Source: Acidobacteriota bacterium
Lineage (GTDB): Bacteria > Acidobacteriota > UBA6911
Reading direction: 5' to 3'
Length of the DNA: 13,463 nucleotides
NCBI GenBank assembly: GCA_031254095.1
Contig: JAIRVC010000110.1
Location: forward strand, 1 to 13,463
A program made the translations under genes and the position numbers. Below, piece by piece: positions 1 to 9,155 of this stretch. Numbering within the stretch: the stretch's first letter is position 1; each line of letters begins with the position of its first letter. The notes below the pieces were generated by a model. It ran no database searches. It had not been told where the DNA came from and saw only the letters and a list, made by a program, of their open reading frames with translations.

Positions 1-722
1 CTCTGGTTTCATCCATGGATCAGATCGGAGTTGTGTGCAAAAACCTGACCGACGGCTTTCACATTCTTTCAGTCATTGCCGGAAATGATCCCAATGACGG
101 CGCAATGTTCCCGGAAAAAAATTACAGCTACGCGCGCGCGGACAGGAAAATCACTGTAGGCGTTCCATCGGCAGTTCTAAAGCAGGCGGATGAAACCGCT
201 CAAAAAAGCATACGCGATTTTGCCGGGAAATTTGCCTCCGCGGATATTGAGCTGGATTATTTCGACGTATACAAACAGACCATGTACATCCTCTGCTGCG
301 CTGAAATCAGCAATAATATAAGCCGCTATGACGGTATAAAGTTCGGCTATCGCGCTTCCGGCTATAAAAGCCTGAATGATCTTTACGTCAATACGCGGAC
401 GGAAGCTTTCGGTCCGGAAGCCAAGCTTGCGGCCATCATGGGCTCAATGGCGCTGTCGCATGATCACTATGTTTCTTATTATGAAAAGGCGATGAAGCTG
501 CGCCGCCTGATAAGGGAATCGCTGCGGTTTGACAAATACGACGTAATTATCCTTCCGACGGCAATCAGCGAAAATACTTACGAAAACCTTTCGCTGTTTT
601 CGCTTGCGCCACTGGCGGGACTTCCTTCGATTTCATTTTCCCTGCACGGCGCCGGCATACAGCTGATTGCGAATGTAAAGAATGAAAACGCATTGATAAC
701 GGCATGGGAGGCGGCTCAATAA
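1..722 (+). CDS. gatA: Asp-tRNA(Asn)/Glu-tRNA(Gln) amidotransferase subunit A, C-terminal part (5' truncated by window)
   Basis: This is the C-terminal part of the amidase subunit of GatCAB. GatCAB acts in the cytoplasm, releasing ammonia from glutamine so that misacylated Glu-tRNA(Gln) and/or Asp-tRNA(Asn) can be amidated. The reading frame is open from the window edge (first full codon at 3) to TAA at 720-722. Visible family hallmarks are SSMDQIGVV near the edge, AEISNNISRYDGIKFGYR, the FGPEAKLAAIMGSMALS stretch with YYEKAMKLRRLI, and the late LAPLAGLPSIS segment. The Lys/Ser/Ser catalytic residues of the amidase signature lie upstream of the SSMDQIG block in this family, so they fall outside the window. 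Only about 235 residues follow that block, whereas typical GatA has roughly 280. The C-terminus is therefore compact: the connection before LAGLPSIS and the tail after it are both short. It overlaps gatB by one base, and context and motifs make the call firm. Confidence 0.93.
   Translation, partial: LVSSMDQIGVVCKNLTDGFHILSVIAGNDPNDGAMFPEKNYSYARADRKITVGVPSAVLKQADETAQKSIRDFAGKFASADIELDYFDVYKQTMYILCCAEISNNISRYDGIKFGYRASGYKSLNDLYVNTRTEAFGPEAKLAAIMGSMALSHDHYVSYYEKAMKLRRLIRESLRFDKYDVIILPTAISENTYENLSLFSLAPLAGLPSISFSLHGAGIQLIANVKNENALITAWEAAQ
706..711 (+). promoter_or_regulatory. Ribosome binding site of gatB
   Basis: GGGAGG lies inside the last codons of gatA, 10 bases before ATG at 722. It supports starting GatB at 722 (MKYEIVMGLEVH, as in the family) rather than at the in-frame ATG at 704, which lies upstream of or inside this motif. 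The TAATG overlap with the gatA stop suggests translational coupling. Confidence 0.6.
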
Positions 723-2155
723 TGAAATACGAAATTGTTATGGGACTGGAAGTTCATGTGGAACTCGCAACCAATTCGAAGCTGTTTTGCGGATGTTCCG
801 CGAAATTTGGAGCGGAAGCCAACGAAAATGTATGTCCCGCGTGCGCCGGAATGCCCGGAATGCCCGCCGTCACCAACAAAAAGGCCGTCGAGCTTGGCAT
901 TGCCGCCGGAATTATTACAAACAGCGAAATCGCAAAAACGATGACGTTTGATAAGAAAAATTATTTCTATCCCGATTTGCCGGCCGGGTATCAGATCACG
1001 CAGCTGTTCGCGCCGATATGCCGAAACGGCTGGGTTGAAATAGAAACGGAAGCGGGAAAAAAGAAGATCACCTTAAAACAGATTCATATTGAAGAAGACG
1101 CCGGGAAATTAGTACACGACAGCCATACCGGCACAACATTGGTTGACTTTAACCGTACCTCGGTTCCGCTGGTTGAAATTGTGAGCAATCCTGACTTTCG
1201 TTCATCGGATGAGGTTATCGCTTATCTGGAAAAGCTTCGCTCGCTGCTCAGTTTCGCAAACATTTCCGACTGCAAGATGCAGGAAGGATCCATGCGCTGC
1301 GATGTAAATATTTCCGCTCGCGAGGCGGGCTCAAATAAACTCGGCACGCGAACCGAGATAAAAAACCTGAATTCGTTAAAGGCTATCGCAAAGGCGATAA
1401 CATACGAGTCGCAGCGGCATATGGACGCGCTGGAAACCGGAAGCGAGACACTGATACAGGAAACGCGCAGATGGGACGACAATAAAGGCGAAACATTTTC
1501 CATGCGCGGAAAGGAAGACGCCACGGATTACCGCTATTTCCCAAATCCCGAACTTATGCCGGTTGTCATCGGCGATGAATGGATTTCCGCCGTTCGCGCC
1601 GCGCTTCCTGAAATGGCGCATGAAAAATTTGCCCGCCTGACCGGGCAGTTGGGGCTGTCCGAATACGACAGCCGGATTATCACGGGGAGTAAAAACCTTT
1701 CCGAAATATTTGATGAAACGACAAGGTATTTCAACAATCCCAAAGAAGTCGCAAACTGGATCATCGTTGAGTTGTTGAGCATTGCCACCGGCGACAACAA
1801 GGGCGAGGACGATATTGCAATCGACCGCAAAAAATTCGCGAAACTTATGGAGCTTGTCGATCAAAAGATAATCAACCGCAACGTCGGTAAAAAACTGCTC
1901 GTCAAGGTATTGGAAGAAGGGATTGATCCCGCGGCATATGTCGAGGAAAACAGGCTTGGGATGGTCAGCGACGCCGACGTGATCCGCAAAGCCGTACTTG
2001 AGGTTCTGTCCGAAGACGAAAAGTCCGTCAATGAATACAAAGGCGGAAACCAGAAGGTGCTGGGTTTCTTTGTCGGCAAGGTCATGAAAAAACTGGACGG
2101 GAAGGCCGACCCTAAAATCGTCAACGCCCTGCTTGCCGAACATCTCGCGAAATAA
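722..2155 (+). CDS. gatB: Asp-tRNA(Asn)/Glu-tRNA(Gln) amidotransferase subunit B
   Basis: GatB is the kinase/transamidase subunit of GatCAB. It phosphorylates the Glu or Asp on the misacylated tRNA and uses ammonia channelled from GatA to make Gln-tRNA or Asn-tRNA. The protein is 477 residues, the normal length. The N-terminus reads MKYEIVMGLEVHVEL, with the family Glu10 and His12. A zinc-knuckle-like pair follows (C23-x-C25 and C38-P-A-C41). Next come FDKKNYFYPDLPAGYQITQ, a core near LGTRTEIKNLNSLKAIAKAI, and DYRYFPNPELMPV. The helical YqeY-like tail, which binds tRNA in the family, occupies about the last 150 residues and includes INRNVGKKLL and VLGFFVGKVMKK. ATG 722 is preferred over 704 because of the GGGAGG site and family N-termini. 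gatC is not visible here and may lie upstream of gatA. Nothing looks broken. Confidence 0.97.
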   Translation: MKYEIVMGLEVHVELATNSKLFCGCSAKFGAEANENVCPACAGMPGMPAVTNKKAVELGIAAGIITNSEIAKTMTFDKKNYFYPDLPAGYQITQLFAPICRNGWVEIETEAGKKKITLKQIHIEEDAGKLVHDSHTGTTLVDFNRTSVPLVEIVSNPDFRSSDEVIAYLEKLRSLLSFANISDCKMQEGSMRCDVNISAREAGSNKLGTRTEIKNLNSLKAIAKAITYESQRHMDALETGSETLIQETRRWDDNKGETFSMRGKEDATDYRYFPNPELMPVVIGDEWISAVRAALPEMAHEKFARLTGQLGLSEYDSRIITGSKNLSEIFDETTRYFNNPKEVANWIIVELLSIATGDNKGEDDIAIDRKKFAKLMELVDQKIINRNVGKKLLVKVLEEGIDPAAYVEENRLGMVSDADVIRKAVLEVLSEDEKSVNEYKGGNQKVLGFFVGKVMKKLDGKADPKIVNALLAEHLAK

Positions 2156-2171
2156 GCCGCCTCACGGCGGC
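2156..2171 (+). terminator. Possible hairpin terminator between convergent genes
   Basis: A perfect 6-bp inverted repeat, GCCGCC-TCAC-GGCGGC, begins at the base after the gatB stop codon. On the plus strand it is not followed directly by a T-run; the first T-rich stretch (GTTTCTTT) is about ten bases further on. On the minus strand the stem is followed by TTATTTC. It could end transcription of gatB, of the convergent minus-strand small gene, or both, but it is not a canonical intrinsic terminator. Confidence 0.4.
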
Positions 2172-2230
2172 CAGTGGTCAGTGTTTCTTTAGTAAGACGG
2201 AAGTTGTTGCGGCGCGCCGGCGGCGGAACG

Positions 2231-2506
2231 TCATTTCAGTTTATCAATCCCTCCCTGCCGTATTTCCGCCCTTCGCTTGTCAATCAAACACTCTTGCCCC
2301 TTGCAGAGTTTATGCAGCTTGTCGGCAATATTTTCTTCTTCGTATGACGTATGCAGAGCCATATTGGAAAAATAATCGCGATGATCTTCGTATTCCTGCC
2401 TGAAACGCCCGTGGAAAAAATTCATTTTTTGAAGATAGATCCATTCGCCGTATTCAGCCGATTTTTTTCGTTTTTGCTGAACAGTACATACTTCCTTCAC
2501 GTCCAT
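2231..2506 (-). CDS. Small hypothetical protein (91 aa)
   Basis: I do not recognise a family. The frame encodes 91 residues. They are soluble and highly charged (many K, R, E, D), with no membrane segment or signal peptide. The central part (about residues 28-70: FFHGRFRQEYEDHRDYFSN, then YEEENIADKLHKL) is rich in aromatic and acidic residues and looks helical. There are three cysteines (in EVCTV, KLCKG and QECLI). Two points favour a real gene. AAGAGG sits 5 bases upstream of its ATG, and it occupies a gap that nothing else explains, so it is not a shadow of another frame. It is convergent with gatB and divergent from pepF. The low-complexity Lys/Glu composition and lack of recognisable homology leave real doubt. 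A diverged DNA-binding or toxin/antitoxin-type small protein is possible, but nothing in the sequence shows that. Confidence 0.55.
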   Translation of the reverse strand: MDVKEVCTVQQKRKKSAEYGEWIYLQKMNFFHGRFRQEYEDHRDYFSNMALHTSYEEENIADKLHKLCKGQECLIDKRRAEIRQGGIDKLK

Positions 2507-2511
2507 AACAA

Positions 2512-2517
2512 CCTCTT
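2512..2517 (-). promoter_or_regulatory. Ribosome binding site of the 91-aa minus-strand gene
   Basis: On the minus strand this reads AAGAGG, five bases before the ATG whose first base pairs with position 2506. It is the main evidence that this short frame is translated. Confidence 0.45.
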
Positions 2518-2540
2518 ACAGATCGAATAATTTACACGGA

Positions 2541-2557
2541 TTCGCCGCGCGGCGGCG
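2541..2557. repeat. GC-rich palindromic direct repeat, copy 1
   Basis: TTCGCCGCGCGGCGGCG matches 16 of 17 bases at 2701-2717. Its core, CGCCGCGCGGCG, is a perfect 12-bp palindrome. Both copies lie in the divergent gap between the small minus-strand gene and pepF, so they could be regulator sites or the ends of a small dispersed intergenic repeat. No function can be assigned from this window alone. Confidence 0.5.
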
Positions 2558-2603
2558 CAAGCGGATGCGTATGGCAAAGCGCGCCGGCCGGAGCAACAAT
2601 GGC

Positions 2604-2622
2604 ATTATATACAATATGTCAA
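2604..2622 (-). promoter_or_regulatory. AT-rich promoter-like block upstream of the 91-aa gene
   Basis: The minus strand carries a perfect TTGACA (2622 to 2617) and a perfect TATAAT (2609 to 2604), about 100 bases upstream of the small gene's start. The gap between them is only 7 bases, far from the 16-18 expected of one sigma-70 promoter. TATAAT may serve as a -10 with a poor -35, or the pairing may be chance. This is a weak call. Confidence 0.25.
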
Positions 2623-2670
2623 AGGGTGCGATCAAGCATATTCATGAGGGTGATTGTCGAACGATTTTCC

Positions 2671-2678
2671 TATAAAAT
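2671..2678 (+). promoter_or_regulatory. Possible -10 element for the pepF operon
   Basis: TATAAAAT lies 59 bases upstream of the pepF ATG, in a short AT-rich island of an otherwise GC-rich gap. No good -35 is seen at 16-18 bases; TTGTCG at 2654-2659 is too close. It is the best -10-like match I see on this strand near pepF, but it is uncertain. Confidence 0.25.
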
Positions 2679-2700
2679 AACGCATTTGGCTGCCGGAAAA

Positions 2701-2717
2701 TTCACCGCGCGGCGGCG
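2701..2717. repeat. GC-rich palindromic direct repeat, copy 2
   Basis: TTCACCGCGCGGCGGCG differs from copy 1 (2541-2557) at one base. It ends 20 bases before the pepF start codon, between the candidate -10 and the ribosome binding site. It would therefore lie in the 5' leader of a pepF transcript and could fold or be bound there. Confidence 0.5.
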
Positions 2718-2728
2718 AAGGCATAAAT

Positions 2729-2733
2729 GGAGG
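2729..2733 (+). promoter_or_regulatory. Ribosome binding site of pepF
   Basis: GGAGG lies four bases before ATG 2738. The spacing is slightly short but the match is strong, and it fixes the pepF start. Confidence 0.6.
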
Positions 2734-2737
2734 TTTC

Positions 2738-4555
2738 ATGCAGGATTCTTACGTTAAAGAACGCGACAGGTCGCGCATTCCCGAAAAATACAAGTGGGAT
2801 CTTACGGACATCTATCCGGACGACGAGGCATGGGAGGCGGCAAAGCGGGCATTGATCGCCACGCTGCCTGAAATCTCCGCGTTTGCCGGAACGCTCGACG
2901 AATCGCCTGTCCGATTGCTCGATTGTCTCGCGTTTGCCGACCGCCTGCATAAAGACTACACGCGCCTTGCCTGCTACGCCGGCATGAAATCGGACACCGA
3001 CACGCGGGAAGCGAAATACCTTGCGATGGATCAGGAAATGTCTCAGGTTGCTTCGGATTTTTCCGCCCGTTCTTCATTTATGGAGCCGGAGATTCTGCGC
3101 ATCGCGCCCGAACGCATCGACGGCTTTATAAAAGAAGAACCGCGACTTGGGGCATATCGTCATGTGTTCGACAACATTTTTCGGCGCCGGGCGCACACAC
3201 GCAGTGAAAGCGAGGAGAAAATCATAGCCGAAGCCGGGCTGATGGCCGACGCCCCCGGCGTTATCAACGGTATTTTCACAAACGCGGATTTTCCATACCC
3301 TGAAGTCACGCTTGAAGACGGCGCCACGGTGCGCCTCGACCCGGCGGCGTTCAGCCTGAACCGCCGCTCGCGCAACCGCAATGACAGGAAAACGGTTTTT
3401 ACCGCCTATATGGGAAAGATGAACGAGTTTCGCCGCACTTTTGGCGCGCAGCTCGCCGCCGAGGCGCGCAAGAACATGTTCTACGCGCGCGCGCGCAACT
3501 ACGATTTCTGCCTCGAACGCGCGCTTGACGAACACAATATCCCGACCGCCGTTTACACAAATCTGATTTCCGGCATTCGCGGGCATCTTGACACTATGCG
3601 CCGATATCTTGATCTGCGCCGGCGGCTTCTGGGGCTTGACGAACTGCGCTACTATGATATTTACGCGCCGATAACGGCCGATGTCGATCTTTCCTACACA
3701 TACGACGAAGCCGTCGAGCATGTTCTCCGGTCGCTCGCGCCTCTTGGGAAAGAATACGCCGGCGTCGCGGAAACAGCGCTCAAAAGCCGCTGGGTTGATG
3801 TTTATCACAATGACGGCAAGCGCTCCGGCGCATACTCCAACGGCGCGGTCTATGACGCGCATCCGTACATTCTTCTCAATTACAACGGAAAATACGACGA
3901 TGTCGGCACAATCGCCCACGAACTGGGGCACACTATGCACAGTTATCTGGCAAACCGCGCGCAGCCCTACGCTCTTTCGCGATATTCAATTTTCGTGGCG
4001 GAGGTCGCCTCCACATTCAACGAAGCCCTGCTGCTTGATCATATGCTCAAAGCCGAAACCGGCGCGGAAGTTCGGCTGTCGCTGCTCTGCAATTATCTTG
4101 ACGATGCCCGCGCCACGGTTTTTCGCCAGACGCAATTTGCCGAATTCGAGCTTAAAATCCACGAACTGGCCGAAAGCGGAACGGCTCTTACCGGCGATCT
4201 GCTGGACGGCGTCTATCTGGATTTGACGCGGGAATACTACGGCCACGAAAAGGGCGGGTGCGTCGTGGACGATTTTATCCGCGCGGAATGGGCATATATT
4301 CCGCACTTTTTCGCCGATTTTTACGTTTATCAATACGCGACTTCATTTATCGCATCGACAGCCCTGGCCGAAAAAGTAATCGCGGGCGAACCCGGCGCGG
4401 CGGAAAGCTATCTTGAACTGTTGCGTGCCGGCGGGTCGGATTATCCGATTGACCTGCTTCGCAAAGCAGGCGTGGATATGACGGCGCAAGCGCCGATGGA
4501 TGCCTGCATAAGGAAGATCAATCAGGTGATGGACGAAATAGAGCGCGGGATTTGA
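2738..4555 (+). CDS. pepF: Oligoendopeptidase F, M3 family zinc metallopeptidase
   Basis: This is a cytoplasmic zinc endopeptidase that cleaves short peptides and is thought to help with peptide turnover. It has 605 residues, the usual length for PepF. The N-terminus (IPEKYKWDLTDIYPDDEAW) is typical of the family. The catalytic site is H394-E-L-G-H398 within GTIAHELGHTMHSYL. The two His bind zinc and E395 is the general base. The third zinc ligand is expected to be E422 in FVAEVASTFNEA, 28 residues after the first His. The late FYVYQYATSFIASTALAEKV block is also typical of M3B enzymes. There is no signal peptide. It follows a GGAGG site and a divergent gap, so it probably begins a transcription unit. 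The next gene starts 10 bases after its stop. The M3 family is secure; the preferred peptide is unknown. Confidence 0.95.
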   Translation: MQDSYVKERDRSRIPEKYKWDLTDIYPDDEAWEAAKRALIATLPEISAFAGTLDESPVRLLDCLAFADRLHKDYTRLACYAGMKSDTDTREAKYLAMDQEMSQVASDFSARSSFMEPEILRIAPERIDGFIKEEPRLGAYRHVFDNIFRRRAHTRSESEEKIIAEAGLMADAPGVINGIFTNADFPYPEVTLEDGATVRLDPAAFSLNRRSRNRNDRKTVFTAYMGKMNEFRRTFGAQLAAEARKNMFYARARNYDFCLERALDEHNIPTAVYTNLISGIRGHLDTMRRYLDLRRRLLGLDELRYYDIYAPITADVDLSYTYDEAVEHVLRSLAPLGKEYAGVAETALKSRWVDVYHNDGKRSGAYSNGAVYDAHPYILLNYNGKYDDVGTIAHELGHTMHSYLANRAQPYALSRYSIFVAEVASTFNEALLLDHMLKAETGAEVRLSLLCNYLDDARATVFRQTQFAEFELKIHELAESGTALTGDLLDGVYLDLTREYYGHEKGGCVVDDFIRAEWAYIPHFFADFYVYQYATSFIASTALAEKVIAGEPGAAESYLELLRAGGSDYPIDLLRKAGVDMTAQAPMDACIRKINQVMDEIERGI

Positions 4556-4565
4556 GACCATATTA

Positions 4566-7500
4566 ATGAAACGGCGGACAAAGAAAATAATCCGGGTACT
4601 GATCGAAGGCGCGGTTTTAGCCGCTCTTGCTCTGTGTCTGCTTCTGACGCCGCCGGCAAAACGTTTAGCGTTCGATTATCTTTGCCGCTACCTGAATAAT
4701 GCCGCCGGAATCCGCGTGGAAGCTTCCTCCATCAGCCTGAATTATTTCCGCGGCCGCGCGGCGTTTGAAAATCTGACAATCAGCTCAACGTCCGCGCCCG
4801 GACTGCCGCCGGTTTTTCGTGCCAATCACGCGGCGCTGGATTTTGACGTTTCAAAAGCGCTCAGGCGCAAAATAGTCATTGAAGAAATTACGCTTGCCCA
4901 TCCGGAAATTTATTGCTTTACGGACAAAGACGGGAATGACAATCTGCCCGTTTTGCCGTCTTCCGGAGACGGGGCCGCGCCCGAAATTCTGATCCTCAAC
5001 GCCGGAATCAGCGACAGCGTTTTCCGGTACGACAACCATTTGAAAAATCTGTTCATCGAAATTCCCGGATGGAATCTTGACGTTGCGGGCGACGCGCAAA
5101 CGCTCCGGCACAATCTCGTTTTTGAAAATCAGACGGATGCCGCCCTGCGATATGAAGATATCGTTCTGCCGATAAGAACATTTTCGTTTACAGGCGTTCT
5201 GGATTTAAAAAACAACCGTCTTTATATTCCATCCACGCGAGTCGCCGCAGACGGTTTTTCCGCCGACATAACCGGGAGCGTCGATTTTTCAGGGCCTTCC
5301 ATCGACGTAACAATCGACGCCTCGGCGGATTTACGGAAAGCCGCCGCGCTCGCTTCCATTGGCGATCCTTTAAGCGGAAACCTTTCGGGTGAAATTCACG
5401 CCGCCGGAGATTTCGACCGCCTTGATATTTCCGCGCGCCTCGGAATTTCAGATTTCAGTTTTCATTCCTACAGGCAAAGCGCCCTGGAACTGGCGGTGAA
5501 AGGAAACTGGACGGGCGACTCTGAAAGGCTGCTTTTCCCGGAATTCGCGGTTTCATCTTCCGATGGAATTTTTACGGGAAAGGCCGATCTCGCGGCGCCC
5601 GGAACCTCCGGGGCGAATTCCGTCTCCGCCGAAATTAAAAATCTCGATCTGCGGCCGCTGATAAAGCTTACGGGCGCGCCTCTGGATATTGCCGGACGCG
5701 CCGGCGGAACGATCAGCCTTGAATGGGAAGGAGATTTCAGCCTTGATAAAATCGCCGCCGCCGCGCGAATGACGCTCGCCGCCGATTTCGCGGAACCGCT
5801 TGCCGGCGTTTTGCCGCTTTCCGGCAGTTTGAACGCGGGGCTGAAAAACAACCGGCTTGAAATCGGAATTCCGGAATTGAGAATTCTTGATATTGAAACC
5901 TCTGGCCGGCTCACGCTGAAAAATTTCCATGGCATCGAGGGAGAGTTCAACGGAACGGGCGCGGATATCGGGCTGACAATTCCGCAAATCGCGCGTTTTT
6001 TAGGCGCAGAGGAACTTCCCGCCGCCTTAGGCGAATTGAAAGGCCCGGCGAATTTTCACATTCAGGCCGCGGGAAATATCCGCCAACCTGAAATCAGCGC
6101 GTCGCTGGAAACTCCGGAATTGATTTTTAGAAAACTGAAAGCCGGTTCACGATCCGATTTTCTTCTGCGCGGCGAAACGCTCGATTTTACCGGCGATTTC
6201 GTATTGCCGCAAAACTCCGCCGCCGCCTTTAAGGGAAGCCTTGATTTTGGCGGCGGCAGTCCCGTTGTTTCCGTCGCGGCTCAGGCCGCGCGCGTACCCG
6301 CCGCGATTATCAACGACGTTTTTGATTTGCAAATTCCTTTAAGCGGCGCCGTTGACGCCTCGGCGGATATCGGAGGCGATATTCAGAATCCGGAGGGGAA
6401 AGCCGCCGTTTCCGTCAATGATCTTTCTTTGTACGAAAAACCGCTGGGGCGGCTGGACGCAGAACTGGTTTTATCGAACCGGGAAATTTATTCGGAAAAA
6501 TTCCTGCTGCGGCGCGATCCGGAAAATCCGGAAACCCTGGAAAACACGCTCAACGCGCGGTTTTTCTATGCGCTGGATTCCGGACGGTACGATCTGCGCG
6601 CGGATGGCAATGGCCTGACGCTGAACGATTGGAACCTTCCAGAAAGCATCCCCGCTCCCGAAAAAATCAATCTTCGGATATCCGGCGAAGGAACTATTGA
6701 TCAGCCCCGCGTTAAGGCGGAGATCGCCGCCGACGATCTGAAAATTAAACTGAACGGCGAAGAAACCTCGCTTGGTCCTGTTTCCATAACCGCCGATATT
6801 GTTTCAGAAAACGCTGCGATCGCCATGGCCGCGCCGCGCCTTAATCTTTCCGCCGAGGCGCGCGCCGGAATGTCCGCGCCATATGCTTTCACGGGAGAAC
6901 TTCGCGCGGAAAATTCCGACCTTTCCGTGATCGGCCTGAAACCGCGGGCCGGGCAGCCGATCGACGGTTCCATAGATGCCGTCATCCGCGCCGCGGGCAA
7001 TTTGGAAAAACCGGAGCAGTTGGAAATAGACGCCGATATTCAAAGTCTGACGCTGCGGGCGCAGGACCAGGCGGCGCGCCTTTTCAGCCCGGCACGCCTG
7101 CGATACCGCGCCGGTGTTCTTGAAATTCCGGTTCCGGCGCTTCTGGTGACGCGAAATTCTCAGCTTGAGCTTTCAGGCGGCGTTCCAATCGGCGAAACCG
7201 TTTCCGATGAAACTCTGAAACTCAAGGGACGCCTGGATATTAACGAAGCTCTGTCTTTTGCGCTTATGCCCGAAGGGTTTGCCGTTGACGGCGCTTTGAT
7301 TTTCGATGTCGGGGTTAAGGTTCTTGACGGCGTTTTTGGAGGCGAGGGTGAAATTGCGATGGAACGCGGATTTGTAAAAATTCCCGGCTCGCCGCTTCCC
7401 TTTGACGCCATTAAAATCAAGGCTTCTGTCGAGGACGGCGCGCTGACTGTGCGGGACGCCTCCGCCAAATGGGGCGACGGCGTGATTGCTGTTTCCGGCG

Positions 7501-9155
7501 AGCTTCCTTTCCGAGCCCTGCCATGGACGATCCCCGGTCTGGTAACGCGCGACGGGCCGGTTCGGTTCAAACTTTCCGCCGCGGAACTGACTCCTGAAAT
7601 GACCGGCATTTTTCCATCGGGGCTGACCGGTAAAGTTTCGCTTCACGCCGAGGGGAACGCCGACCGGGCGGATCTTGAATCACTGCGCGCGGAAATCATT
7701 TTCGACGAACTGAGTTTTAAAATAGAAGCCCTCGATTTTTACCAGTCGTCGCCCGCCCGAATCGAGATTAACAACGGCGAGGCGTCAATCTCCCGGTTGA
7801 CCATTATCGGGCCTGAAACAAATATCAGCCTGGGCGGCTCGGCGGGCCTGTTGTCGGCGGAAGCCCCTCTCGATCTGCGGCTCAACGGATTTCTTGCCGC
7901 CCCCATCCTGACTTTTGGCGATCCGGATATTAGAGCCGACGGAAGGCTCGATATTAATGTCGCAGCCGGAGGAACCCTCTCAAGCCCCTCGCTTTCCGGT
8001 TACGCCGAAACGGATAACGGACGATTTAATTTGCGCAATCCGCGTATTGTGGCGGACGATCTGCGCATGCGCCTCGCAATTACTCCGGAAAATATTATGG
8101 TCGAGCATCTTTCCGGCCTGCTGAACGGCGGCGAGCTGACAGGCGGAGGTTCTTTGGACTATAACCGCGGCCCGTTTCGCGGCATTGATCTGCGGATGTC
8201 TTTTGACAACTCTTTTCTTGAAGCGCCCGCGGGGCTGAGATCAACTTCGAGCGGAGCAATCACAATTACGTCGAAGGACGAAACCATAGAAATTGGCGGA
8301 AACGTCAGAATTGACGGAAGCACTTATCGGGAATCGTTCGAAATCGGCGGGCAGGTTATGAATTATCTGAGATCACAGCATATGGTGATCGCCGACGAAC
8401 TGACGCCGGATTCAATTTTGAACCGCATCCGCTACAACATCTCCGTGCGCACGATTACCCCGCTTCTTGTTCAAAACAACGTGGCGCGCGTGGAGGCTTC
8501 GGCAAGCGGCCTGCGCATTGTCGGAACTTACCATGAGCCGTCCGTGATCGGAAACATCACTTTAACCGAGGGCGGTGAAATTATTCTTAATCAGCGGGAG
8601 TATTACCTTGACCACGGCACTATCACCTTTGCAAACCAGACGCGCGTTGAACCGGAACTGAACATTCAGGTGCATACGGAAGTCGCCGGATACGATATCA
8701 TTTTGCGGCTGGCAGGCACCCCCGACCGGCTCACGCCCATTCTTTCCTCCGAACCCGCCCTGCCTGAGAACGATGTTTTATCCCTGCTTTTGACCGGAAT
8801 GACTTCCGATGAAACCCAGGGGCAGGAAATGCAGGTAATGCAGACGCAGGCTCTTTCACTGCTTGCCGGACAGGCCGGAGAACAGCTCACGGGAGGAGCG
8901 CGCAGGGCTCTGGGCATCAGCACATTCAGGATTGATCCGGGTTTTATTACATCGGAATCCGACCCCGGAGCGCGGCTTACCATCGGCGAAGACATTACCC
9001 GCGATTTCAGCCTTGCCTATTCAATGAACCTTACCAACGGCGGCGACCAGATTTGGGCTGCCCGCTACGCCATGCCGCGGCGGTTGAACACGCAAGCCAC
9101 AAGGCAGATGGACGACAGCTACAGGTTTGAGTTCCGGCACGACTTGCGGTTCGGA
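4566..9155 (+). other. TamB-like module of the fusion (residues 1-1530)
   Basis: This is the inner-membrane-anchored, beta-rich half. E. coli TamB has about 1260 residues, so this module is longer. It is almost free of cysteine (C24, C40 and C117 only, all in the N-terminal 120 residues). The strand pattern alternates hydrophobic and polar residues throughout, as in AsmA-like proteins whose fold forms a lipid-binding groove. The C-terminal domain runs directly into the linker at FRHDLRFGG. Confidence 0.85.

Noticed and set aside
704..721. Upstream in-frame ATG as the gatB start (483 aa)
   Set aside because: The added residues (MGGGSI) do not match GatB N-termini. The GGGAGG site lies inside them and is well spaced for ATG 722.
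1376..2143. 255-codon minus-strand open frame opposite gatB
   Set aside because: It lies wholly within GatB, which has strong family motifs on the plus strand. The translation looks like an artefact.
3074..3940. 288-codon minus-strand open frame opposite pepF
   Set aside because: It is antisense to a clear M3 peptidase. Long antisense frames arise from GC-biased codon use, and the translation shows no family motifs.
4620..4640. Lipobox-like C24 in the N-terminal hydrophobic segment of the fusion protein
   Set aside because: The residues before C24 are L-A-L, and -1 should be Gly, Ala or Ser. TamB proteins are anchored by an uncleaved segment, so a lipoprotein is not supported.
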